From Metellina segmentata (lineage: Eukaryota > Arthropoda > Arachnida > Araneae > Tetragnathidae): a stretch of 64,000 nucleotides of DNA. The notes under the pieces were generated by a model. That model saw only the letters and a list, made by a program, of their open reading frames with translations. It had not been told where the DNA came from and ran no database searches. Numbering within the stretch: position 1 is the first letter of the stretch; each line of letters opens with the position of its first letter. Shown piece after piece: positions 26,601 through 37,395 of this stretch. The DNA is taken from assembly GCA_947359465.1 (NCBI GenBank), contig OX375872.1, forward strand, positions 77,419,100 through 77,483,099, in the 5' to 3' direction. The translations under genes and the position numbers were made by a program.

Positions 26601-27528
26601 TTTTGCTGTTTCTTTTGTTTTCTGTTTTAAATATTTATTATTTTAATAAATTTTATTTTCCTTTTCATCACACGCAACACCACCACAAAGTATTCGACTT
26701 GAGGTGGCAGGTAAGTCAGAATAAAGCAAATTTTAAATGTAATTATGCCGTAATATTGAAACAATAATAATGTTAAAGAAATCTGAACTAGAACTTTTCA
26801 AACATTAAAAATACTTTGTTATAATGACAGAAGGTCAGGGTGGATTATTACGAGTTCAAGTTTTATTTAAACAACTTATATATGTTAAAAATTTATTGAA
26901 AACTGTTATTTTCTGTAAAAAAAACTCAAATTGATTTGCTATTATTTTAAAATAGTTCTTTTATTCTTACCACAAGTTTTATTACTACCACAAAATGTAA
27001 TTTTCAAGAAAAAATTTATTCGACCTAAAAATACTTAGTGATGAATATCATCAAATTAATTTTTCATCCTTCCCTTAAAGATTGCGAAATTCGACAATGT
27101 CGCATGCCTGATGCAAGAGTGCCACAGGTAAAAATATGTTTTGTTGACCATGACTGCTAGAGCACACGCCGTAAATTCGTCATTTTTATCGAGTTCAACA
27201 TGAAAAGAACTTAAGAAAGGGAATTCCAAATCTCTCTAAAAATAGTCTTGTAGTAGTAACCTTAGTTTAATTTCTTATTGCTTAAGAGTAACGGCAGCAA
27301 ACAACCGCTGCTAACCCTTCTACCTACACATTCCTTTTGCTCTTGGGGGAGAGGGAACGCCTCTCTAAAAAGTGACAGGTCTGCACTGACCGCGTGACGT
27401 CATCTTGGGTCATTTAAACCTTATACTAGAGTTAGTGTATTATTCCGCTAGTGTTTTACAGAAAAGATGCTTCAGACTATGAGTTGTATAGCTCTATGCT
27501 TGAATCAATTATATCTAGTTTCCATCAT
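23640..27528. other. No supported gene; AT-rich downstream region
   Basis: Very AT-rich with several AATAAA motifs on the + strand, possibly long 3' UTR forms of GRIP. Two exon-like pieces (26691-26710 and 27081-27127) are discussed as a finding. A less AT-rich patch at 27290-27420 includes TGACGTCA (a CRE-like palindrome). No protein is recognised. Confidence 0.5.
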
Positions 27529-30014
27529 CAGGGGTGAAAATCTTCCGCGTTTACGCGGATTTCCGCTTTATTTTTCCTTTTGAGAATTTTCGCTTTTTTT
27601 CCCCCGAAAATTTCCGCTTTTTCTACAATTTTTTCTTCACAATTAAATTATATCATAGAATGACAGCCAAAGAATAAATGTAAAAAAAAATAAGAAGAAT
27701 AAGGAAAGTGTGAATATATCCTAACTTCAGGGATGAGATTCTTCCGACTTTTGTAGATATTTCCAACTTTTCGTAAATTTTTGAAAAATGACCGATTTTG
27801 TATCATTTTTTACGAAAAAATTCCGATTTTTGCCCTTGTCTTCTATGAACGTAAAATGAGACTAAACGTTGCACTCCTAAATTTGGCAAGCTGATAAGTC
27901 TTGCAAATTCCTTTTTGAAAAGAAATCTTTGTGGGAAGCTTATTAGTTTAATGGCAAAACTGGAGAACTTGGGTTTTGAACTAGTTAGCGTACGTAGTTT
28001 TATATTTCGTAGGTAAAGCTACGGTTTCCTAAAACAACGGAGCTGTTATCTAGCAGTCGTGAAACGTCATGATGCAGCGGAAAAGGTATAAATGAAATAT
28101 TTTAGAAAATAAGATGCTCGATTATTTCGTCTTTTATCACAACCTAGGCAAGCGGGAAAGTTTAAATTTCCATCTCTACTATTATAAAAGTGTTTGGGGC
28201 AGCAAAATCCTGACGATTCTATGGCACTTACAGCAATGAGATTTAGCATACAAATAGTCCGAATTATTTAAAATTTTTGGGTCACGGCGAATTTTAAAAT
28301 TCAATCTAGATTTTTAAATCAATTTCATAGTTTTATTCTCCATCGGTTTTTCAAACGCTGAGAACTTTTTCTACTCATGCGACCTTGCAGTCAGGATTTG
28401 GAATCATGCGAATTTTTTTTCAGCCGCTGAACGCGGAGAAAATTATATTTTTCGTTTCCGCTTTGATTTTGCGCGATTGTTATCACTGTCAGACGATAAT
28501 TTTTTTAACTGAAGTCAAAGTTCTTTTTTCTATCTTCTAGACCGCTAAAGAGAGTAAAAATTTCAACGAATTTGAAATCTGCGGAAAATTTCAGATTAGA
28601 TTGATACCTAAAAATATGATATTCTTTTACAAATAATTTTTTAATTGAATATATCTTCAACGGATTTAAAATCTGCGGAAAATTTTACACCACGCAGCGG
28701 CTAGTTTTGAATATTTTAGAAAGTACTTTCAAAATCCGTACCTCTTTCTTTGGCGACTTTAGAAGTGCGCCAAGGCGGTGGCCACCGTTTTAAACAAAGA
28801 CTGCAGTTATTTTTTGCAACGTAAGTTTTCAAGATGCTTTTTTAAGGGTAATATTTATGATTGTTTTAATAAGTTAAATTGTTTCTTGGATAATACGAGC
28901 TATTAATTTTAAGTTTTATTTTATTTAAAGGTGATTTAATTAGAACATAAGAATATTTACGAAAAAATATAGATATTAGAGATTTTGAAAAAAAGTTATT
29001 TTATTTTCGAAAATAGGTTGTAAATTTAAACTGAATTCAGCTGTATTTTTTTACCTCATGGGTACAGCCTAGGTCTATGTTTACAGCGGTGGCAACGGCC
29101 TGTTCTTGGCGCGCTTAAGTTGCCAAGGAAAGATTTATTTCAAATGAACTAATGAAATCAAACGACAATTTAACGGAATTTGAAAGAACTTTCTGAAATA
29201 TTCAAAATGAAACTTTTAAACTTTCCACTTGCCCTGGTTGTATTAAAATCCGCAGTAACCGTTATGCAGATGGGTTACCTTAACCTGTCATTACTCGCTA
29301 CTAGAAGTGCGCCAAAAAAGCGCCAAGTCCGTTGACACTGCTATAAACGTAGACTGAAACTGTACCATTTTTATTTTTGGTGTCTACATATAAAATTTAT
29401 GCTATTTATTAAAAATAGTATTTATTTTATTTATTCTTTTGTAATATAGCATTTTTATTTACTGTTAATTTCATTTTTGCATCAAGGTTTTGGAAAAATT
29501 GTAATTCTTAAAAAAATATCACCATTAGTGAAATGTTCAAAAAATATTCATAAAAATAACATTTTCAACTTCATGCAACTTATTTTTCTGTTTACAAAGT
29601 TGCCAACATATGTTTTCTCTTTCACAAAATTTGAGTTTACGCATGAGGTGCCAACCTTTTCCAAAGACAAATTTCGTTGTTTATAGTGGACTTTGTAGAG
29701 CTTTTAAGCTAAATAATAGGCAAGAATACATGCTGCTTATCATAAACACATTATGTACTAGTGGCGCAGCCGTGAGAGGTTATGGGTTAAACTCCCTACT
29801 TCCAAAGACAAATTTCATTGTTTTTAGTGGACTTTATAAGGCTTTATCAAACTAAAAATTTGCCTACCCCTATCAGGAAAAATTTCTGTCTGCACCACTA
29901 TTCTGTACTCACATTAGTACACAAATAAAGTATTCTTATTCTGCTATTTTTGTAGTTCAAAATAACGCTGCGTATATTTTCCTCTTTTTTACATTTTGAC
30001 TGTTTTCACCCCTG
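27529..30014. mobile_element. DNA-transposon-like element with CAGGGGTGAAAA ends
   Basis: Starts with caggggtgaaaa and ends with its exact inverse ttttcacccctg; CATCAT abuts both ends as a possible 6-bp target duplication. No transposase is recognisable in its 2486 bases. The interior has 'ttccgctttt' runs and a direct repeat (about 29650-29705 and 29795-29850, 'ccaaagacaaatttc'). The end sequence style is hAT-like, but the 6-bp duplication is not typical, so the class is uncertain. Confidence 0.55.
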
Positions 30015-30404
30015 CATCATTATTTAAAGCAAGGTAGTTTAGTTTTTCAATAATTGGATATAGTTGCAGTTGGTTTTACGGTAGTACGAGTAGTATTGTT
30101 GGTTTGACTAAATAAAAAAAATATGAAGGAATTATTCGATACAGAATAAAATTCTTTGTGATGAGTGTAAGAAAACACAAGTACTATTTTATTAATTTTG
30201 GTTTTAAGTGTTCAATGAATTAGTTTTCTGGCTTTAAATTCTTGGAACAGATAATTGCAAATATTTAAGAAATTGATTCAGGGAGAAAGATAAGTATACT
30301 ATGTATGACGGATATATTATAGGATAATTAGCTTGACAAAAATGAAATACAATAGTTGTTTTCAAATTAGTACATTCATGGTTCGTTTTGTATATCCTCT
30401 ATAG

Positions 30405-31993
30405 CAGTGGTGCGCAAACTATTTAAATTTCCGCCCCCCCCCCCCTTTAGTGTATTAATTTGTCGCGACCCCTGGATAGACAATAGACGTTTTTTTGATC
30501 GCCAACGTAGTTAAAATTGAATTATTTTTGGGATTTGCTCTTCTGTTGCTGCCTTGTTAGAGGTCTGAGTAAAACATATAATTCTACGAAACAATCCTTT
30601 TATTTATGCCTATGAGTATTTATTTTTATGAGTATTTATTTAGTATGTATTTTTTAAATGAAAAATACTTTCATAAAATTTTACATCATAAGAATTCAAT
30701 GTGCGAGACAGCAATAAGGGAAGGTTTACCTTTGGTCATGGGACTCAAAATGTACAGTCAGCTGGTTCCATCCAATGTGGAATTGGCACATATCGTGGTG
30801 AAATAGTTTACAGTAGACCGAAGTGGAGAGACAAAATTGAAGTTTAGTTGAGCCAACGGACAGAATTTGGGTTCACATAGGGATAATTCCAGCAAAGAAG
30901 TATAAATGTTGCGTTGATAACAACTGTTGATAATTATGTTTAAGGTTTCTATGTCCTCTGATATTGGTTGGTTTTTTTGTTTGCCCATTAAATTTAAGCC
31001 CTATCTAAACTAGATGCTATAACTACCTAAACTTCCTTTATTTTAGGTGTTTGATTATTGTTAGTATGTTCTTTTTTATTGTTCTTGTATGTGAGTTTTA
31101 TATATTCGTAAGAAAGTGATGAGCAAGCATCTATATTATCCAATATTTTATATACACTTTGTTGTACCTCATGCTAACATGCATTTATTTGCAGATCCCC
31201 ATTCATCTTCTTTATAAGTTTCGTTTGTAGTACTGTTTGAAAATTTTATGCATTTATATTTTTGGGGAGTTGCATATCTATCCAGAGCTCTCACTTTAAT
31301 CCTTTTGAAGTTTCCAGCTTAGTAGCATCGTATCTAAGGATACAGATGTGGTTCTTCAGGGGGGACGTGTACAGTTCGGTCCCGAACACCCTTGAGACAT
31401 TGGCAACTTGTGTAGACCCCTTGGAGGGGTGTCGTAAAGAACCAAACAGGGTGTTTTTGGAAGAAGGAAGCAGAGTGGACAGAATAGGGGAGGCCTTGCG
31501 TTGGCGTTTTGCTAGTACACAATAGCTCTTATGTAAACTAATAATTTAAGTTAAACGTATCCAATTATCTTGAAACTTTTATGTAACATTTATAACTAAC
31601 TTGTAAATAAACTTTGATTGTAACTTAATTGCTCCGTTCCTGTTTATATTCAATAATTCCTTCAACATTCTACAAAATGACCACGGCGTGTTCATCCGAG
31701 CACATTCGAAGGAAGTAAGGAAGGGAGAATTTGACTCCAGGATTACTCTTGTTTATTTGTAGCTTATTCAGATGAGAATTAAAGAAAAGACTAAAACTAA
31801 ATTATAAGATAAACATACAACGCTCACAAATAAAAATTTACAGATGGTAATCGATGCAAGTAAATATCTTAACTGGTGTTGCCAGTCGAACGCAAATCTA
31901 TACTAAGCCTTATATTTTTTACTGTCAAATAAATTTCTTTAAATTTGGTGATTCACAAAAGTTTTCATGTGACCCACGGTTTGCGCATCACTG
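30405..31993. mobile_element. hAT-like element, non-coding, with LTR-like insert
   Basis: The inverted ends cagtggtgcgcaaac and gtttgcgcatcactg differ by one base. The flanks ctctatag and ctctttag are an 8-bp target duplication with one change, as expected for hAT. No transposase domain is recognised. Part of the interior (about 31250-31740) looks like LTR retroelement sequence. Confidence 0.7.
31369..31740 (+). mobile_element. Possible LTR end plus leader of a Gypsy-like element
   Basis: A G-rich run (cttcaggggggacg) precedes a TGT start; AATAAA lies near 31606; the stretch ends ...ccttcaaca followed by ttctacaaaatgaccacgg, which resembles the primer-site region after an LTR. No second LTR, gag or pol was found. 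Boundaries are uncertain. Confidence 0.35.
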
Positions 31994-32410
31994 CTCTTTA
32001 GTACTACAGATATCTGCAATTTCATTGTTCTGTTTGGGAAGGCCTATAAACAGATGAACTGTTTGGGGATTTAATTTAAATTCGTAAAAATTAAGAATTT
32101 CTAATGAGACAACTAAATACTGTTTGTTGAACAGTCCTTTATTTTGGCTTTTTGCTCATAAGAACCAACGCACAAACCTCCATTGAAATACATAAACTAA
32201 ACTTCCAAAAATTTTGTCTCCAATGCTAGTGAATGGACTGAGCACTAATTGGCGAAAATGTGGTAGTTTCCGTAACCACGGAACACCATGGAAGATGCTG
32301 AATTTTTTCAGAGAACTATTGGAGAAAAACGAAATAGATGACCCTGTTTATGACAATTTTACTTTTATGAAGGCTATTCAACATTTTTGTTGTGACTGAA
32401 TATTCCTGAT

Positions 32411-32689
32411 CCCTCGTCTTTGAACTGTCGCGCTTCGGTAAGAACATGTGTGGTCTTCACTCGAGGAAGGAGAGAATCGTTGAACGCATGAACGTGAAAA
32501 GAAGCAGAACTAGTCTGCTCTGATGAATCCGTGGGACTGAAACCATATTTGTATTTATTTTATGTTTAGCCTCGAAATAGCCTTAACTTATGTATATCTT
32601 TAGTAACTAATTAAATGTGCTGTATTTTTAAAAGTTATTTTAATTGCCTACAAGCCACTCGCAACTTAAATTCTATTCACGACGTTACA
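32411..32689 (+). repeat. 5' LTR (truncated)
   Basis: Matches the final 279 bases of the 3' LTR including the GACGTTACA end. The left part is missing, so no target duplication can be tested. Confidence 0.75.
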
Positions 32690-32774
32690 GCACACCATTT
32701 TGGTGTACAGCTTAGGGATACGAATCCCCATCAAGAGCTTTAGGTTTTGGCCTCTATCGAGCGGTTTTCGTTTT

Positions 32775-33132
32775 TTATGGTCAACACGACCAAAGAAATT
32801 GCGTTCTATTTTGATGGTCACCCAGACCAAAAAAAATTAAGTTGGACTATTGATGGTCACCCAGACCTAAGGAAACCTACAATACTGATGGTCACCCGGA
32901 CCAAGAGAGAACTGTTTTAAATTTTGATGGTCACCCTGATCAGAGGAGCTTCGTGCAAATTTTGATGGCCACCCTGACCATAGGAGCTTTGTCAAATTTT
33001 TGATGGTCACCCTGATCAGAGGAACTGCATCCAATTTTTGATGGTCACCCTGACCAGAGGAGCTGCGTCCAAATTTTGGTGCTCACCCTGACCATAGGAG
33101 CTGCGTCAAATTTTTGATGGTCAAACTGACCA
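32775..33132 (+). repeat. ~38-bp tandem repeat inside the LTR element
   Basis: About nine diverged units with core tgatggtcaccctgacc followed by 'agaggagctgcgtc'. The spacing settles at 37-39 bases in the later units and is looser in the first. The core contains the imperfect palindrome GGTCA/TGACC. Confidence 0.75.
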
Positions 33133-33337
33133 AAAGAAGGTTACCCCGGCTTGTGAAAATTTGTCTCCAGTGTCATCCTGACATACCAGTGATCAACCAG
33201 ATAGGGAAATTTCGCCAGACGAGGAGCATATAGAAATTCAAGAAGTAGGAAAAAATGCACCCGAATTATCTTTACTTAAGATAAGTCACGAGGATTTTAA
33301 GGGGGGGGGTCAACGACATAGTGTAGGTTTGAAGGAG

Positions 33338-33667
33338 ATGTTTGATTATGTGGAAGGGAGTGCAACATCTTCGAAAAAAGGGGCAAATTGCATTAAAAGT
33401 GAGTTGTTACTAAAACAACCAGAAGATAGATTGGGCAATACAATGAAATTATTAGTTGTCTCTGAGGAAACGCAGGATAAGATATGCCGCGAAGATTCGT
33501 TAACACCTTTGGGTAGCACTAAATCCAAAGATAAACTATCGAAATACTTTTACTCGATAATGCCCGGCTGTTTTAAAGGCATGACAAATTTTGTTCCGAC
33601 ATTTGACCAGTGCCGAAAGGCAAAACCCAATGAAAGAAAGACCTCGCATTTCAAATTGTACATGTGA
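33338..33667 (+). CDS. Unidentified ORF inside the LTR element
   Basis: About 109 codons from ATG, Lys/Ser/Glu-rich, with no motif recognised. It sits between the tandem repeat and the 3' LTR, so it may be a gag-like or decayed remnant. A second short frame follows at 33664-33876. Neither is supported by homology that I recognise. Confidence 0.3.
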   Translation: MFDYVEGSATSSKKGANCIKSELLLKQPEDRLGNTMKLLVVSEETQDKICREDSLTPLGSTKSKDKLSKYFYSIMPGCFKGMTNFVPTFDQCRKAKPNERKTSHFKLYM

Positions 33668-34698
33668 TGCAGGAGGTTTTGTCAAAATTGCACACCGATG
33701 TGAATGGTTTACTTCCTAAGAATGAAGTTCAAAGGCGTAGCTCATATTTCATAACGGACATGTATTTTGTAGGAAGGTATGTTGAAGTTGCGATGATTGA
33801 GATCGATTCAGTTTCCGATACAGTAATCCTATCAAAAATATTTAGTCGTTTGAGATTTTCGCCCACAGAACTTTAGTGTTTTGAGCTTATAGTAGAGGTA
33901 AAGTGTGAAGTTGAAATTGATTTTGAATTTTAAAGTGTCAGAACCTAAAGTTATTCGTTTTAAGATGCTTCAATCATGTTGATTGAAAAATATTTTTTGT
34001 TTTGAGGAATGAATTGCATTGATCAGTGAATTGGTGAAAAAAAGTTTTTTTAATTAAGTTTTTTGTGTTAAAGGTATATGAATAGTCTTCATATATAATG
34101 GTTAGAAATTATGATTATACTATGTAAATGGTAATTGTGTTATAGGTTAAAGAGATATTTGGAGAAATAATTTTCTTGATTAATAAGTAGTTGTGTATAT
34201 TATTCCTTGTTTGCTTAGTTCTTTGTTACCTGAGTAATTGTGTGTCATATTAGGTTTTAATGCAAGGAATTAAGGTTTTAAAAGCCTTGTTAGTTTTATC
34301 TATGCGTTGTCTTACATATGATTATCATTGCCATAACTGCATGTTTTTGTGTCAAAGAGATAGACTAGATGTCTAATTTTTGGTTTCCTCATGAAATTTT
34401 ACACATACAAGTGTGTTTGATAATAGATTCAAATGTGATTCTTTACCGGTAACTGCACTGGATAGCATTTTTAAAATTGGTTATCTGCGTAGGGTATATT
34501 TTTTAAATTCTAGTAGGTTTTCAAATATTTAAGTTATGACAAATGTCGCAACCTTATATGACAGAGATACTTTGTGCTGTGAAAATACATGTGTTTCAGG
34601 TACATTATTTGTGGATTACATTGTACATTGGCATAAAGCTGAAACTTTTTCCTGATCTCCTAGAAAAAAAAAGTTTCTCTAAAAAGGGGATGGAACGA

Positions 34699-35101
34699 TG
34701 TAGCGTCATAGGGGGTCACTCGGCTACAGCTTCAAGGTGGTCCGATTCCGAGATTTCCTCTGTTACGTGGATTCGCCGTCGAAGGCAATCGGCTGGCGAA
34801 TTTATGACCGGATGGGGGTAGCCCCTCGTCTTTGTACTGTCGCGCTTCGGTAAGAATGTGTGCTGTCTCCACTCAAAGAAGGAGAGAATCATTGAACGCA
34901 TGAACGTGAAAAGACGCAGAACTAGTCTGCTCCGATGAATCAGCGGGACTGAAACCATATTTGCATTTATTTTATATTTAGCCTCGAAATAGCCTTAACT
35001 TATGTATATCTTTAGTAACTAATTAAATGTGCTGTATTTTTAAAAGTTATTTTAATTGCCTACAAGCCACTCGCCACTTAAATTCTACTCACGACGTTAC
35101 A
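34699..35101 (+). repeat. 3' LTR
   Basis: 403 bases, from TGTAGCGTC to GACGTTACA, directly after a purine tract. The last 279 bases match 32411-32689. Confidence 0.75.
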
Positions 35102-35354
35102 ATGTGTATCATGAAAGCTCTGGTCCACCCTGAACGACAATTGCGAGAAGATAGGCTGATAGTGAGACGAGTAAAAACTTCTCCACCAGATTCCCCATAG
35201 ATCATCCAACGATGCATATCGTCCATTGTACAGCTTCCTGTAGCATTAGGAATCATTACCAGACGTCTGGTGGAGGTAGGACTGCAAGCATGTCGCTCGT
35301 TACGACAATAGAACACTTATAAAAGAAGATTGAGCAATGGTAACATTTTTATGA

Positions 35355-35880
35355 GCTCAGGATCATGTGATCAAAACTAGTATTAAATGATCTTTAGACT
35401 ACTTTCATCTGCTGGGGGAACCTAACATGCTTCATATGGTCGGCGGAACAGGAGAAGACGCCCATCCACTGATTCATCATCTGATTGTTTTATTAATTAA
35501 TTTTCTGACAGTAGTAGAATTACGAGGTGTTGTCCTCGATTCTTTCCCTTAAGGGATTGATCCCGGACCGTCGTCAATAGCCCGTCGTATTGCTCTAGTA
35601 CGATGTTAATTAAAAATTACCATTACTGGCAGTAATAGACTGGAGACTTCACCGCTTTTGTCACACCTCTATAGAAATGCGCATTCACACACCTACCGTG
35701 TCATGAGATGCGTTTTCGTCAAACGAGGCAATAAGATACCAAATCAGCGAAACAAGTCCATTTTTCAGAGAAGCCACGTGACTACTAGTCGACATGTTGG
35801 TCACACTTTTCGAAGTTCCTCTCAACAGTAATGATCAGTCTACTTATATTTCACTTATATGATTAAGTCATCTACCTTTG
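35355..35880. repeat. Dispersed repeat R1, partial copy
   Basis: Shares 'cacgtgactactagtcgaca', 'agtaatagactg' and 'cttagactacttt'-type segments with 58405-59290, in the same order. Interrupted near 35517-35612 by a SINE tail fragment. Confidence 0.65.
35517..35612 (+). mobile_element. SINE tail fragment
   Basis: 'acgaggtgttgtcctcg', 'gatcccggaccgtcgtcaat' and a gatgttaatta end match the 3' half of the SINE family. Confidence 0.65.
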
Positions 35881-37385
35881 ACTACCAAACATAATCGGCT
35901 GCGTCTGGACTGGTTTTGGGAAGATGATCACCGTATTCGCGTGTGGCTGTGACTCGGCCAGTTTTACCTTTCGCAATTTACTTTTGAGTGATACACTGTC
36001 GTAAATCGGTATATATCGTCGCCAATGGAGCTTTACAACTTACTACTTTATGACCTTTCTGATGTAATTCTACAGTAATAAAGATCACTTCTAGTTTTGA
36101 TATTGCAATCGTTTCTATCGCTTTTTGTACATCACAGATGCTGTTTCATTCCGATCGAATACTGACTTTAGGTGTTTCAATTTAGTTTTCTTTGGTGCAA
36201 AATGTATTTCTATTTATCAGTTTTATATGCTTGGTATAGTTTGTATATAATACATTTTTATATGTTAAGTACGTTTCAGCCATCGATTTATGAATTAAAC
36301 GAGAGTAGGTCTATCGGCGAAATTTTTTTTCTAAACAATATTTTACGAACATCTTTACAGAAGATATAATTGTGTATAACCTTATTTTTGAAGTACTTTT
36401 TTAAAGGAGACTGATGTTTTAAAATGATTTATACCTTGGAAAGTTAAAAAATACTTTATAAGCTAATCTGTTCATCTTTTTTGAGTGAGTAAAAATATAA
36501 CTTAAATATGCACTGCAAGATAAATGTATGCGCAAACAGTTTGATTCTATAGTTTAATGGCTGAATTGGATATTTATACTGAATGACATTAATTTGTAAT
36601 AATATTGAGAACTAGTGGTGTTTGGTCATCCATAGACAATTTTTTTTATATAAATTCCCCGATAATTAGAAATTTGGGTAGCCACTGTTATGTTGATTAT
36701 AAAACCATAATAGAATGTTTTAGGAGATAGATACATGGTTTAGATTTTTCATGTTTCGATCTAAGAACAACGAATTTTGTGAATATTTAAAATTTTTATA
36801 TGTTCAGTGTTAGTAGGAAAACTATATTGTGTCTAATGTTTCATAAATGTTATATAGTGACCCGAAAAATATTGTACATATCACCCTGATAGTCAACATG
36901 GAAAGAAACTAATTTTGTATTCGTTTGAATTGCAGAATTTTTTAAATTGAATTCGTTTTACCTCTAATCAGGTAATTATGTCAAATCAGAGTTCTTTGCA
37001 AGAAGCATAAGCCTATAGTTATATGTGAACCCTTACTCAAAATTAAAAATGTTACGTAATGCCATAGTAAATTATTATTAATAAGGGATAATAAAAGCAG
37101 TTGTGTATCAGTTTTTAAAATAAATTTACAACACTAATTTATTTGCATTTTAATGAAATTTATTAATAGAATCTATTTCATTATAACAAATGGAAAAGTA
37201 TTCAAGAATTCTCAGATTAAGGACAGAGAAATAATTTAACAATCTGAAAACGTGATAAAGAAATTTTAATCTATCACCATTTACCACTTTGATAAAAAAT
37301 GAATGTAATCCGTTTTTCCAACCAATTTAAATACAACTCAGTTGTCATTTGAGAAATAATATATGTTACTTGATCAATTTGTTCG
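35881..37385. other. No gene seen
   Basis: AT-rich sequence without repeats or coding signal that I can support. It lies downstream of the - strand repeat-protein gene. Confidence 0.5.
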
Positions 37386-37395
37386 TTTATTTATT
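37386..37395 (-). terminator. Poly(A) signals overlapping the polyprotein stop
   Basis: On the minus strand the last codons read GAA TAA ATA AAC, so one AATAAA (37395-37390) contains the TAA stop and a second (37391-37386) overlaps it by one base. If used, the 3' UTR would be only about 10-30 bases. Confidence 0.55.

Larger units (their letters stand above)
32411..35101 (+). mobile_element. Non-autonomous LTR retroelement, 5'-truncated
   Basis: 279 bases at 32411-32689 repeat at 34823-35101 with few changes. The 3' LTR extends left to 34699 (TGTAGCGTC start, GACGTTACA end, inverse of each other) and is preceded by a purine tract (aaaaaggggatggaacga). The 5' copy lacks the first ~124 bases. 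The interior has a ~38-bp tandem repeat and two short open frames but no protease, reverse transcriptase or integrase motif that I can see. Confidence 0.75.

Noticed and set aside
32214..32399. Short ORF left of the truncated LTR as a gene
   Set aside because: No recognised motif or splice context, and it abuts transposon debris.
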